A stretch of DNA of 39,124 nucleotides from an uncultured Opitutales bacterium (lineage in GTDB: Bacteria > Verrucomicrobiota > Verrucomicrobiia > Opitutales > Seribacteraceae), in the NCBI GenBank assembly GCA_905612515.1, contig CAJQSI010000059.1, positions 1 to 39,124 of the forward strand, given 5' to 3'. Shown piece by piece: positions 16,757-26,514 of this stretch. Under the pieces are notes generated by a model. That model was not told where the DNA came from. It worked only from the letters and a program-made list of their open reading frames with translations, and ran no database searches. Position 1 is the first letter of the stretch. Each line of letters opens with the position of its first letter. The position numbers were made by a program, and so were the translations under genes.

Positions 16757-18544
16757 ATGAAACGCACCCATCACTGCAACGAACTCCGCAAAGCCGACGC
16801 CGGATCCCCCGCCAACATCGCAGGATGGATCGACTCCGTACGAGATCATGGAGGAATTCTCTTCATCGACCTCAGAGATCGCGAAGGCAAAACCCAGCTC
16901 GTGCTGGATCCCGAGAACTCAGAACTCGCAAAGGTTTTCGGGGAGCTTAAGCCAGAAAGCGTAATCCAAGCCTCCGGTGAAGTTCGCGAACGAGATGGGG
17001 ATACCGCAAACGCCAACCTCCCCACGGGAGAAGTGGAGATCCACGTCGCCGAGTTGATGATCCACAATCAGTCCAAGACGCCTCCTTTCCCCATGGACGA
17101 CGAGGCAGACCGGGTAGGCGAGGAGTTGCGACTCGCCCATCGCTACTTGGATCTTCGAAGGCCCAAAAACCTCGAGACCCTCAAACTTCGCCACAAGGCG
17201 AGCAAAGCCATCCGCGACTATTTCGACGCTAATGGCTTTCTCGACGTTGAAACGCCCATGCTATTCAAGAGCACCCCGGAAGGAGCTCGCGAATTCCTCG
17301 CCCCCAGTCGCCTCAACCCGGGCAAGTTCTATGCCCTCCCCCAGTCGCCTCAGCAATACAAGCAAATGTTAATGGTCGCGGGCGTGGAGCGCTACTACCA
17401 GTTGGCGCGCTGCTTTCGAGACGAGGATCTGCGGGCAGACCGTCAACCCGAGTTCACCCAGGTGGATGTCGAGATGTCGTTCATCGACCGCGAAGACATG
17501 TACGCCTTGATAGAGGGATTGTTGAAAAAAGTTTGGCAAGAAACTCTGGGAACTGAAATAGAGGCTCCCTTTCTTCGCATGCCCTTTGAGGAAGCCATGA
17601 ACCGCTTCGGTTCCGACAAGCCCGATATGCGTTTCGGCCTAGAAATAAAAGACTTTTCCGAAACATTTCGGGAATCTGATTTCAAAGTCTTCTCCGGAAC
17701 GATCGCAAACGGTGGCTCGGTAAAGGCATTCAATGCCAAAGGGTTGGCCGACCTCACGCAAGGAGAACTCAAGCACCTTGAGGAAACCGCCAAGTCTCTT
17801 GGAGCCAAAGGTTTGGCATTCATCAAGTCTGAAAACGGTGAATGGAAATCGCCCATCCTCAAATTCCTCTCGCAGTCCGAGCAAGACAAGCTTCGAGAAG
17901 ACCTGACCGTAGAAGACGGGGACATAATTTTCTTCGCGGCAGGCGATTGGGAAAGCTCCTGCAACATTCTAGGCCGCGTTCGATTGGAGTCCGCCACCCT
18001 GTTGGAAAAACGAGAAAAGATCGAACGATCTCCGACGGACTGGAAATTCCTATGGGTGATCGACTTTCCTCTCATGAGCCATGACGAGGAACAAGGCCGC
18101 TACGTAGCCACCCACCATCCTTTCACTTCTCCGGTGCCTGAAGACATCGAACTGCTGGAGTCGGAACCCAAGAAGGTTAGAGGCCAACACTACGATATAG
18201 TTCTGAACGGAGTCGAACTTGGTGGTGGATCCATTCGGATTCACCAACCCGACTTACAAAAGAAAGTTTTCGAAGAAATTCTCGCCATACCTGCCGACAT
18301 CGTAAAAAGCCGGTTCGGCTATATGCTGGAAGCCTTTACCTTTGGCGCGCCTCCTCATGGCGGGATTGCACTTGGGTTAGATCGCCTCGTCGCCATTCTG
18401 GCAGGGAGAGATAGTATCCGAGACGTTATAGCTTTCCCAAAGACTCAGAAAGGTCAGGATCTAATGACGGACAGCCCAAGCGCTGCAACCGACAAACAAC
18501 TCCGAGACCTTCACATCCGTTCGGTTCTCCCCGAAAGCGATTAA
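16757..18544 (+). CDS. aspS: Aspartyl-tRNA synthetase, bacterial type
   Basis: Class II synthetase charging tRNA-Asp, and perhaps tRNA-Asn if non-discriminating. It has the N-terminal OB-fold anticodon domain (GWIDSVRDHGGILFIDLRD), motif 1 region LDVETPMLF, the QSPQQYKQMLMVAG flipping loop and motif 2 CFRDEDLRADRQPEFTQVD. The GAD insertion lies in the middle and motif 3 is GIALGLDRLVAIL. The length of 595 residues is normal. The His in RDHGG resembles the residue associated with non-discriminating enzymes in P. aeruginosa, a weak hint only. ATG is preceded by AAGGA. It is divergent from manC. Confidence 0.95.
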   Translation: MKRTHHCNELRKADAGSPANIAGWIDSVRDHGGILFIDLRDREGKTQLVLDPENSELAKVFGELKPESVIQASGEVRERDGDTANANLPTGEVEIHVAELMIHNQSKTPPFPMDDEADRVGEELRLAHRYLDLRRPKNLETLKLRHKASKAIRDYFDANGFLDVETPMLFKSTPEGAREFLAPSRLNPGKFYALPQSPQQYKQMLMVAGVERYYQLARCFRDEDLRADRQPEFTQVDVEMSFIDREDMYALIEGLLKKVWQETLGTEIEAPFLRMPFEEAMNRFGSDKPDMRFGLEIKDFSETFRESDFKVFSGTIANGGSVKAFNAKGLADLTQGELKHLEETAKSLGAKGLAFIKSENGEWKSPILKFLSQSEQDKLREDLTVEDGDIIFFAAGDWESSCNILGRVRLESATLLEKREKIERSPTDWKFLWVIDFPLMSHDEEQGRYVATHHPFTSPVPEDIELLESEPKKVRGQHYDIVLNGVELGGGSIRIHQPDLQKKVFEEILAIPADIVKSRFGYMLEAFTFGAPPHGGIALGLDRLVAILAGRDSIRDVIAFPKTQKGQDLMTDSPSAATDKQLRDLHIRSVLPESD

Positions 18545-18574
18545 CGGATACTCGTCTTTCAGAACCAAAACCTC

Positions 18575-18604
18575 TCCGGGACAATACAAATCCGGACAAT
18601 ACAA
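18575..18604. repeat. Imperfect 14/15-bp tandem direct repeat
   Basis: TCCGGGACAATACAA (18575-18589) is followed after one base by TCCGGACAATACAA (18591-18604), identical apart from one extra G. It lies just after the aspS stop and looks like a slipped duplication. Confidence 0.7.
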
Positions 18605-18605
18605 G

Positions 18606-18624
18606 TTTCGGGATCAGCCCGAAA
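18606..18624 (+). terminator. Hairpin after aspS, weak terminator candidate
   Basis: TTTCGGG / CCCGAAA form a perfect 7-bp stem with a 5-base loop, 61 bp after the aspS stop. There is no good T-run after it, so intrinsic termination is uncertain. Confidence 0.35.
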
Positions 18625-18799
18625 TACGAATAGCATGGCATCGTTCGCTGTTGGAGAACTCGCGAAAGCCGTCTTGGTTGTATTTCATTCGTTCCGAGTT
18701 CAAATCGAAAGCGCGAACTTAATGCTCGGGAAATGAGTAATTATGAAAAAAAATCATTTTCTGACATATTTTTAGTCAATTTTGATTCTGAGGAACAGT
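18625..18799. other. Gap between aspS and amtB, no gene seen
   Basis: The aspS-amtB gap is 340 bp (18545-18884). Besides the direct repeat, hairpin and sigma-54 promoter listed separately, this portion contains no supported gene. It is AT-rich from about 18730 and could hold activator sites for the sigma-54 promoter, but I found no clear NtrC-type palindrome. Confidence 0.5.
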
Positions 18800-18815
18800 T
18801 GGCGCGGTAGTTGCA
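18800..18815 (+). promoter_or_regulatory. Sigma-54 (-24/-12) promoter of the first amtB-glnK unit
   Basis: TGGCGCGGTAGTTGCA matches the consensus TGGCACG-N4-TTGCA with one mismatch. The invariant GG (18801-18802) and GC (18813-18814) are exactly 10 bp apart. Transcription would begin near 18826, about 59 bp before the amtB ATG. Sigma-54 control of ammonium transport under nitrogen limitation is well established in proteobacteria. Confidence 0.8.
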
Positions 18816-18817
18816 AA

Positions 18818-18835
18818 ATCCTAATTGAATAGGAT
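18818..18835. promoter_or_regulatory. Inverted repeat at the predicted amtB start site
   Basis: ATCCTA-N6-TAGGAT lies directly after the -12 element and spans the expected transcription start. It could be an operator or a short 5' hairpin. Confidence 0.3.
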
Positions 18836-18884
18836 CAATCCATCCACAAACCACTCAACTACGAACTGATAAGAAAGATAAACC

Positions 18885-20664
<1,780 letters not shown>

Positions 20665-20681
20665 GCGGAATGTTATTCTTT

Positions 20682-20700
20682 GACCGCACCTAATGCGGTC
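20682..20700 (+). terminator. Small hairpin preceding the main glnK1 terminator
   Basis: GACCGCA and TGCGGTC form a perfect 7-bp stem around a 5-base loop, 17 bp after the glnK stop. There is no T-run, so it is probably an accessory 3'-end structure. Confidence 0.4.
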
Positions 20701-20707
20701 GATTGTC

Positions 20708-20739
20708 AAGGGCCGATCCTTTCGAGGGTCGGCCCTTTT
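20708..20739 (+). terminator. Strong intrinsic terminator of amtB-glnK copy 1
   Basis: A 13-bp stem (20708-20720 with 20725-20737, one G-T wobble) is closed by a TTCG tetraloop and runs into TTTT. It separates the two tandem amtB-glnK units, so copy 2 needs its own promoter. Confidence 0.88.
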
Positions 20740-20781
20740 CCATTAAGCAAAAGGGACTCTAAGAAGTCTCGGGATGGAGGG

Positions 20782-20803
20782 AATTCATCACAAATCATGA
20801 ATT
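20782..20803. promoter_or_regulatory. Inverted repeat upstream of amtB copy 2
   Basis: AATTCAT-N8-ATGAATT, with a related AATTCCATTCAT further on (20822-20833), lies about 110-130 bp before the second amtB. It is a possible operator. No sigma-54 site as good as that of copy 1 is seen; a TTGGCTG near 20850 lacks a TTGCA partner. Confidence 0.3.
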
Positions 20804-20913
20804 ATTTTATGTTTTGTCTTGAATTCCATTCATAGACTAATACGAGGTTGGCTGTGATATTATGATTAGAAGCTAAAATACACGAAGAAAGAAAACCCAA
20901 AGGAGCAAAAGAC

Positions 20914-22320
20914 ATGAAGGTATTCAAACATCTGACACTATTTAGCGTATGGCTACGAACGATAACCTTACTCCCATGCATCATACTTCTGACTTTGCCG
21001 ATTGCCGCCCAAGAAGAAAATGCAACGGATGTGAATGCAGTTACGATTGAATCTGTTGCAAGCGACGAACTACAATCAAACAGTGCTCCCACCGCTTCAA
21101 AGAGTCCTGATAGCGGAAACACTGCTTGGATGCTAACTGCGACTGCCCTTGTGCTTTTTATGACTCTTCCCGGCCTCGCATTATTTTACGGTGGTCTCGT
21201 CCAATCTAAAAACGTGCTCTCCGTGCTCATGCACTGTTTCACCATTGCCTGTCTAGCCTCGATAATATGGGTAGCTTGCGGATACAGCTTGGCTCTGACT
21301 GAAGGAAGTGAGTGGATAGGAGGTACGGAAAGGGTTTTTCTAAATGGTCTTACTGCGGAATCTCTGAACAGTGACTTCCCCGAATCAGTTTGGGTCATTT
21401 TCCAAATGACCTTCGCAATCATTACTCCGAGTCTAATCGTAGGAGCCTTTGTCGAAAGAATCAAATTCTCCGCCATGATGATTTTCAGCGGGCTTTGGCT
21501 TTTAGCTGTGTACGTACCCACCTGTTATTGGGTATGGGGAGGCGGATGGCTAGCCGAAGCAGGTGTCATCGATTTTGCTGGGGGCATCGTAGTGCATGCC
21601 ACCGCAGGGGCTTCCGCACTTACAATCGCCGCAATGCTTGGTAGACGACAAGGTTTTCCAAAGAACCTTCGACCTCCACATAGCCCGGGGCTAGTGATGA
21701 TAGGTGCGGCGATGCTTTGGGTGGGATGGTTTGGATTTAATGCAGGTAGTGCCGCAGCTGCCGACGGTAGCGCGGGGATGGCTATGCTCGTAACTCACAT
21801 TTCAGCTGCGACAGCGAGCCTTGTGTGGATGTTCGTCGAGTGGAAGCAAACAGGTAAACCGGGTCTTGTCGGCATAGTCACCGGCATGGTGGCCGGCTTG
21901 GCAACGATAACCCCGGCGTCAGGAAACGTCGGTCCCATGGGTGCTGTAATCATTGGAGCGACTGCAGGAATCGTATGCTACTTCGCGTGTGGAATCGTTA
22001 AAGAGAAGCTGAATATTGATGATTCTCTAGACGTCGCTGCCGTTCATGGCATTGGAGGTGTCTTGGGCACTCTAATGGTAGCTTTTTTGGGTGTTGAGGG
22101 GACGCTTGGAGGTCGAGGGATCAATCTGGATAGCGCTGGAGATCAATTCCTCGTTCAAGCTAAAGGCTGTCTTGCAGCAGTCGCGCTATCGGTAGTCGCC
22201 ACCTATATTATCGTAAAAATCACTTCGGCTCTAACCGGAGGTATTCGAGTATCCCAAGATGAAGAAACGAAGGGGCTTGACCAAGCATCACATGGGGAGA
22301 ATGGTTATAGTATTCAATAA
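20914..22320 (+). CDS. amtB: Ammonium transporter AmtB, copy 2
   Basis: Second Amt channel, clearly related to copy 1 but diverged. It begins with its own signal peptide (core LLPCIILLTLPIAAQ) and an acidic/serine linker to about residue 68. The pore residues are kept: FQMTFAIITPSLIVGAFVER, GGIVVHATAGASAL (first His), WFGFNAGSAAAADGSAG and DVAAVHGIGGVLG (second His). The loop equivalent to the HMxW motif reads YVPTCYWVWGGG, so the periplasmic vestibule differs from copy 1. It precedes glnK copy 2 by 30 bp. An AAAGGAG ribosome site lies before its ATG. Different vestibule residues and a different upstream region suggest a separate expression range or a sensory role. Confidence 0.94.
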   Translation: MKVFKHLTLFSVWLRTITLLPCIILLTLPIAAQEENATDVNAVTIESVASDELQSNSAPTASKSPDSGNTAWMLTATALVLFMTLPGLALFYGGLVQSKNVLSVLMHCFTIACLASIIWVACGYSLALTEGSEWIGGTERVFLNGLTAESLNSDFPESVWVIFQMTFAIITPSLIVGAFVERIKFSAMMIFSGLWLLAVYVPTCYWVWGGGWLAEAGVIDFAGGIVVHATAGASALTIAAMLGRRQGFPKNLRPPHSPGLVMIGAAMLWVGWFGFNAGSAAAADGSAGMAMLVTHISAATASLVWMFVEWKQTGKPGLVGIVTGMVAGLATITPASGNVGPMGAVIIGATAGIVCYFACGIVKEKLNIDDSLDVAAVHGIGGVLGTLMVAFLGVEGTLGGRGINLDSAGDQFLVQAKGCLAAVALSVVATYIIVKITSALTGGIRVSQDEETKGLDQASHGENGYSIQ

Positions 22321-22326
22321 TTTTAA

Positions 22327-22689
<363 letters not shown>

Positions 22690-22700
22690 TTCTTTGTTAC

Positions 22701-24077
22701 CTAGCCTAGCTGAGCAGACAAGTTCCAGACGAGCCAGACGACCGTGGCGTAAATAGGAAAGGCCATCCCCTGCTTAAAGGATTCCATCCAAGCTCCCGGC
22801 TTGGGTAAACGACTTATCCAGTTCGGCATCAAGGATAAGAGCAGATAGGGAAAGGCCAATCCCAATCCGACACAGGTAAAAACGGCAATGGCAGGCAACC
22901 ACGCCATCGCCAAGGCCGCTCCCACGGCGACACCAAGAAAAGGCGCCATACAGGGCGTGGCAACCACCACCGCAAGTACGCCCGAAAAGAAGGAACCCGC
23001 ATAACCCGATTGCCCAGCAAGCTTGGATCCTGTCCCAGTAAGAGATAGCCCTATCTCGAAAACACCGCTCAGACTCAAGGCAAAGATCAAGAGCACAAGC
23101 GCCAACACAAAGACGAAACCTGGTTCCTGCAATTGAAAGCCCCAACCCAATTCCTGCTTCATCGTATTACGCAACCACAGAAGAACACCTACTAAAAGCC
23201 AAAAGGAAATCAATACACCTGCCGTAAAGATGAAACCGTGACGAGCAATCTTCTTCCTATCTTCTCCCGCCTGTTTGACAAACCCCATGATTTTCAGTCC
23301 AAGCACGGGAAATACGCACGGCATCAAATTTAGGATTAGACCTCCGAGAAAGGCAAATCCAAGTATAGCGACAAACCCTTGCTCACCCGGTTCCAAGTAA
23401 GGTTTACCCGTCTCAAGAACATCCAACACCATGGCCTCCGTCAAGGCTTCCGGCATCAGAATGGGCGGGGAAGGCAATGTGTCTGGGTCGTGAGCCTTGT
23501 GATAGATATTTAGAGGAACGCCCCCGCGCTCATAGCTTTGCAATGCATTAAGAATGACAGCATTTTTATCCGTCCAATCCGCCTTGAGTAGCACAATATC
23601 CAATTCCCGTATTTTACGGATTACGTCTTCGTAATAAAAAACGCGCTTGTTAACTTGACAGCTCCAACACCACTTAGCCGTATAATCAACGTAAACAGCC
23701 TTTCCTGCTTCCAACAGTTCACGCTCGCGGGCAGGAGTCCATTTCTCCCATTGAAGTGTGTTCAGATCCTCCTCGTCCGTAGGATAACCAAGCCAAACGC
23801 CGCTAGCCAACAAAGAGAAGGACACGAACCAAGCCTTCCGACGAGTTGGAGAGGACATCCCAAGACCTCCCCAACGGCCATACACCCAGGTTGCCATAGA
23901 TGCCAAAACCAAACCTAGAAGTACCCATAACGTCGAATAGTCGTCTGTGATTACTTCGGGAGTGGTAGAAACTTTGCTATCGGTATCTGAAAAAGCAATC
24001 GCTGCCATTCCACACAACAGGCTTCCGAGAAAAAGAAGTCTACGGGAGACCCGTATCGGCACGGAAAGCATCCTCAT
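22701..24077 (-). CDS. DsbD-like thiol:disulfide interchange protein with circularly permuted domain order
   Basis: Predicted inner-membrane electron carrier moving reducing power from cytoplasmic thioredoxin to the periplasm. From the N-terminus: a signal-like segment (about 1-30), two membrane segments (about 48-69, ending ATWVYGR, and 81-99), and a periplasmic thioredoxin domain with CWSC (137-140) and LLKADWTDKN. Six membrane segments follow, carrying NLMPCVFPVLG (Cys254) and VATPCMAPFLG (Cys376). In canonical DsbD the segment ending AFPIYATVVWLVW continues into the two helices and thioredoxin domain that here come first. All redox cysteines are present, so it is probably functional. ATG 24077 was chosen; a GTG at 24083 is also in frame. 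Confidence 0.82.
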   Translation of the reverse strand: MRMLSVPIRVSRRLLFLGSLLCGMAAIAFSDTDSKVSTTPEVITDDYSTLWVLLGLVLASMATWVYGRWGGLGMSSPTRRKAWFVSFSLLASGVWLGYPTDEEDLNTLQWEKWTPARERELLEAGKAVYVDYTAKWCWSCQVNKRVFYYEDVIRKIRELDIVLLKADWTDKNAVILNALQSYERGGVPLNIYHKAHDPDTLPSPPILMPEALTEAMVLDVLETGKPYLEPGEQGFVAILGFAFLGGLILNLMPCVFPVLGLKIMGFVKQAGEDRKKIARHGFIFTAGVLISFWLLVGVLLWLRNTMKQELGWGFQLQEPGFVFVLALVLLIFALSLSGVFEIGLSLTGTGSKLAGQSGYAGSFFSGVLAVVVATPCMAPFLGVAVGAALAMAWLPAIAVFTCVGLGLAFPYLLLSLMPNWISRLPKPGAWMESFKQGMAFPIYATVVWLVWNLSAQLG

Positions 24078-24092
24078 CAACACGAAACCGAA

Positions 24093-25565
24093 TCAGGGCG
24101 TGGTCGCGTTGATGAACATTAGCTGCCCTTTGGCCATACGTGCAAACTCGCCCGTAGTCTCCGTTAAATCAGCAGGCCAAGTCACGCCCTCGGGTAAAGC
24201 CACAACGAAATGAACGATCGGCAGGTGGGTTTCTTCCTCGTTCAAGGCGACACGAAACTTCTCATAAACATCGCGCCAAGGCCATGAACCACCGGATGAC
24301 ACCCTAGGTTTGGGCGGCAAGGTCATTTGAAGACGGGCCAAAGCAAGAAGTTCCAATTCGTCTTGAGTTGCGGGGGTCACCTCAGCATCCTTCATGGAAG
24401 CTAGCAACCATTTGACGGCAGTGAGACGAAGAGTCTTTGTCTGTTGCTCCCATTTCTTTAAATCTCCGGGATCGTTTGCTTCCTTCAAACCAGATTGATC
24501 GGACTCAACGACCGAAAAATCCTGAGGACGCATCGAAGAGCATTCTCCTGTCAAAACAAAGACTGCATCAGGCTCATAGTTTTTTATCGCACAGTAAAGA
24601 GCATACCAGGGACCTACGGTGCCTGGAGGTGGTTTTTCCACGATGTCACTATCATTGGGCCGCCGAATTGAAGCTGCTTGCTTATTCTCGTAAGGTTCTC
24701 CAATTTCCTTAATCCACTTTATGGCCATACTCTTGTTGGTGAAATCGGCCGGAAGAATGGTTTTTCCGAACATTTCAACTTCCCGCAAGTTACGAAAGAT
24801 CAAGAGGTTAAAGTAAGACTTTGCAGAAAGTCCGGAGATTGCCAATTGCAACTTATTTTTCAATTCGCGAAACCGTCCGACTCGATTACCTCGGGTCATG
24901 TAGTCGCTTGCGTCCAAGGCAAAAACGACTTGGCGGCCGGGGGTGCGGACTCCGAAAGCATCGATCTCGTAGGTTGGTCGAGCTCTTCCGGGCAATCCGG
25001 AAAACAACGGCGCTTTCGTAGACGAGGGGACTGAGACCGTACCAACCGGCATCGCGGAAGAATCTATCCGCGTGCTCGAACCAGAAGAAGTTAAAGCATC
25101 CTGTTTAGCAGTAGAAGATTTTGCCGGAAGCAACAGTGACTCCAATGTTTCGCCTCCCTTCCGGTCGGTCCCGGGCATGGTAGCAGATGGATGCCGCGAA
25201 ACGGGAGGAGATGATGGTTCGGCTGTAGATGCCACCCCATGTGCCGGCAAATAGCTTCCAAAATCGATCCATTTCATTTGCCATGCAAGTGCAGCGCTCG
25301 CGACCGCAAGATTCGCCAAGATGCTGAGAGTAAGGACGAGCTTCGAAAACCATCCACCGCCTGAAGATTTGTTCGATTTCGTAGCGACAACACCGTACCC
25401 AGGCTCGAAAACTTTCCCGCCATTTGTAACAAGATGTTCTCGCCATTCATCGAAATCCGTTTCCGAGCACTCGTATTTCTTGCATTGCTCGTCCTTGGAT
25501 ATGCTGCGGATAATCGATTCCAGTACGATCCGCAGTTTTTCTTCTCCACTAAAATGCTTTGCCAT
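24093..25565 (-). CDS. Membrane protein joining a transposase-type HTH to a degenerate VWA-like domain
   Basis: I do not know a named family for the whole protein. Residues 1-48 (FSGEEKLRIVLESI, then CKKYECSETDFDEWREHL) resemble the helix-turn-helix of IS3/IS911 OrfA-type transposases. A single hydrophobic segment (about 73-97) follows, then a Ser/Pro-rich linker (about 105-195). From 210 the pattern is VWA-like: RQVVFALDASDYM, an amphipathic helix, YFNLLIFRN and DAVFVLTGECSS. The metal site is altered: the third position of DxSxS is Tyr222, and the usual TDG-type Asp is absent (TGE). Topology would put the HTH in the cytoplasm and the VWA region outside. It lies 15 bp upstream of the DsbD-like gene on the same strand, probably cotranscribed. 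Confidence 0.72.
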   Translation of the reverse strand: MAKHFSGEEKLRIVLESIIRSISKDEQCKKYECSETDFDEWREHLVTNGGKVFEPGYGVVATKSNKSSGGGWFSKLVLTLSILANLAVASAALAWQMKWIDFGSYLPAHGVASTAEPSSPPVSRHPSATMPGTDRKGGETLESLLLPAKSSTAKQDALTSSGSSTRIDSSAMPVGTVSVPSSTKAPLFSGLPGRARPTYEIDAFGVRTPGRQVVFALDASDYMTRGNRVGRFRELKNKLQLAISGLSAKSYFNLLIFRNLREVEMFGKTILPADFTNKSMAIKWIKEIGEPYENKQAASIRRPNDSDIVEKPPPGTVGPWYALYCAIKNYEPDAVFVLTGECSSMRPQDFSVVESDQSGLKEANDPGDLKKWEQQTKTLRLTAVKWLLASMKDAEVTPATQDELELLALARLQMTLPPKPRVSSGGSWPWRDVYEKFRVALNEEETHLPIVHFVVALPEGVTWPADLTETTGEFARMAKGQLMFINATTP

Positions 25566-25591
25566 TAGAAATCAGTTTACAACAAATATAC

Positions 25592-26329
25592 TTAAACGCC
25601 AAATTTTTCGCATGCAACTGCCAATGCGCAAATAGCCGCCGTCTCTACTTTCATTGTATAAGGGCCCAAGCGGACGGGAACAAACCCTGCATCCTCCGCA
25701 AGTTTTTGCTCCGCTTCGGAAAATCCCCCTTCCGGTCCGATCGCAAAAGCAATGTCCGTTTCGGAACTCTTGGGCAGCGAAGAAACGGAAACTGCATTAA
25801 CTCCAAGACAACCAATCAATCGAACACCACCGTCTGGTAATTCTTGCAACCACTGATCGAAAGAGCGAGGTTTTCGGATCACGGGCAGCCATGGATTCCC
25901 CGACTGCTTGCAAGCCTCTGTCGCAATTCGCGACCACTTCCCCATCTTTGCATCTACCCTATGCTCCACATTCGCAACCTCGCCATGTTCCGAAAATAGC
26001 GGACTAATAAACGAAACTCCAAGTTCAGTGAGTTGGCGAACTATATCATCCATTCTTCCACCCTTTGGTAGAGAGACCCCGAGATCGAAAGCCGCTTGAG
26101 GTTTCTCGACCTGAACGGATTCAAGATTTTTCAGGACAACAACCCTTCCGTCCACGTCAACGACCTCAGTCCGAAAAATTGACCCGCGACCGTCCAACAC
26201 CTCGACCGCATGTCCCACTCCAACCCGTAAAACCCTGGAAAGATGACGACTTTCCTCTCCATGCAGGTGAAACATGCCTTCCTCCGATGGAAGGTCATCC
26301 GGTGCAAAGACTCGGTAGGTCCGGCTCAT
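25592..26329 (-). CDS. rsmE: 16S rRNA m3U1498 methyltransferase RsmE, paralog 1
   Basis: SPOUT-fold methyltransferase expected to methylate U1498 of 16S rRNA. It has the N-terminal PUA-like part (RTYRVFAPDDL...HLSRVLRVGVGHAVEVLDG), then LGVSLPKGGRMDDIVRQLTELG and the knotted SAM site IGPEGGFSEAEQKL with VRLGPYTMKVETA. ATG 26329 (MSRTYRVF) gives 245 residues, the normal length; the frame is open to 26437, but the extra sequence spans a terminator-like hairpin and is unlike the family. It lies 26 bp before the HTH-VWA gene on the same strand and is divergent from rsmD. Confidence 0.92.
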   Translation of the reverse strand: MSRTYRVFAPDDLPSEEGMFHLHGEESRHLSRVLRVGVGHAVEVLDGRGSIFRTEVVDVDGRVVVLKNLESVQVEKPQAAFDLGVSLPKGGRMDDIVRQLTELGVSFISPLFSEHGEVANVEHRVDAKMGKWSRIATEACKQSGNPWLPVIRKPRSFDQWLQELPDGGVRLIGCLGVNAVSVSSLPKSSETDIAFAIGPEGGFSEAEQKLAEDAGFVPVRLGPYTMKVETAAICALAVACEKFGV

Positions 26330-26381
26330 TTTTTGTCGAATGCGATTGACCATTCCTGTAGGAATCTGACAACGAGTACAA

Positions 26382-26408
26382 CAAAAAGCACCGTCCAAAG
26401 ACGGTGCT
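26382..26408 (-). terminator. Terminator-like hairpin in the rsmE leader
   Basis: On the minus strand a perfect 9-bp stem (AGCACCGTC / GACGGTGCT) with a 4-base loop is followed by TTTTTGT. It lies about 58 nt upstream of the rsmE ATG with no complete minus-strand gene before it, so it could be an attenuator or the end of a short RNA. Confidence 0.6.
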
Positions 26409-26514
26409 CTTGTAACCAAACAATGATATGAAGTCATTCAGTACTTCAGTACCATGAAAACGCAATTAATAAGACCGGCAGTTCACTTCGGCGTTCAATA
26501 AAGCTTCTAATCAG

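Noticed and set aside
20845-20865. A second sigma-54 promoter for amtB copy 2
   Set aside because: TTGGCTG is a fair -24 element, but the expected -12 position reads TTATG instead of TTGCA, without the invariant GC at the correct distance.
24093-25565. An insertion sequence, because of the IS3-type HTH at the N-terminus
   Set aside because: There is no DDE catalytic domain, no second frame like OrfB, and no terminal inverted or target-site repeats around 24090 or 25570. The frame continues into a membrane segment and VWA-like domain.
26330-26437. N-terminal extension of RsmE with several Cys
   Set aside because: It translates through the terminator-like hairpin and precedes the family N-terminus; the ATG at 26329 gives the normal length.
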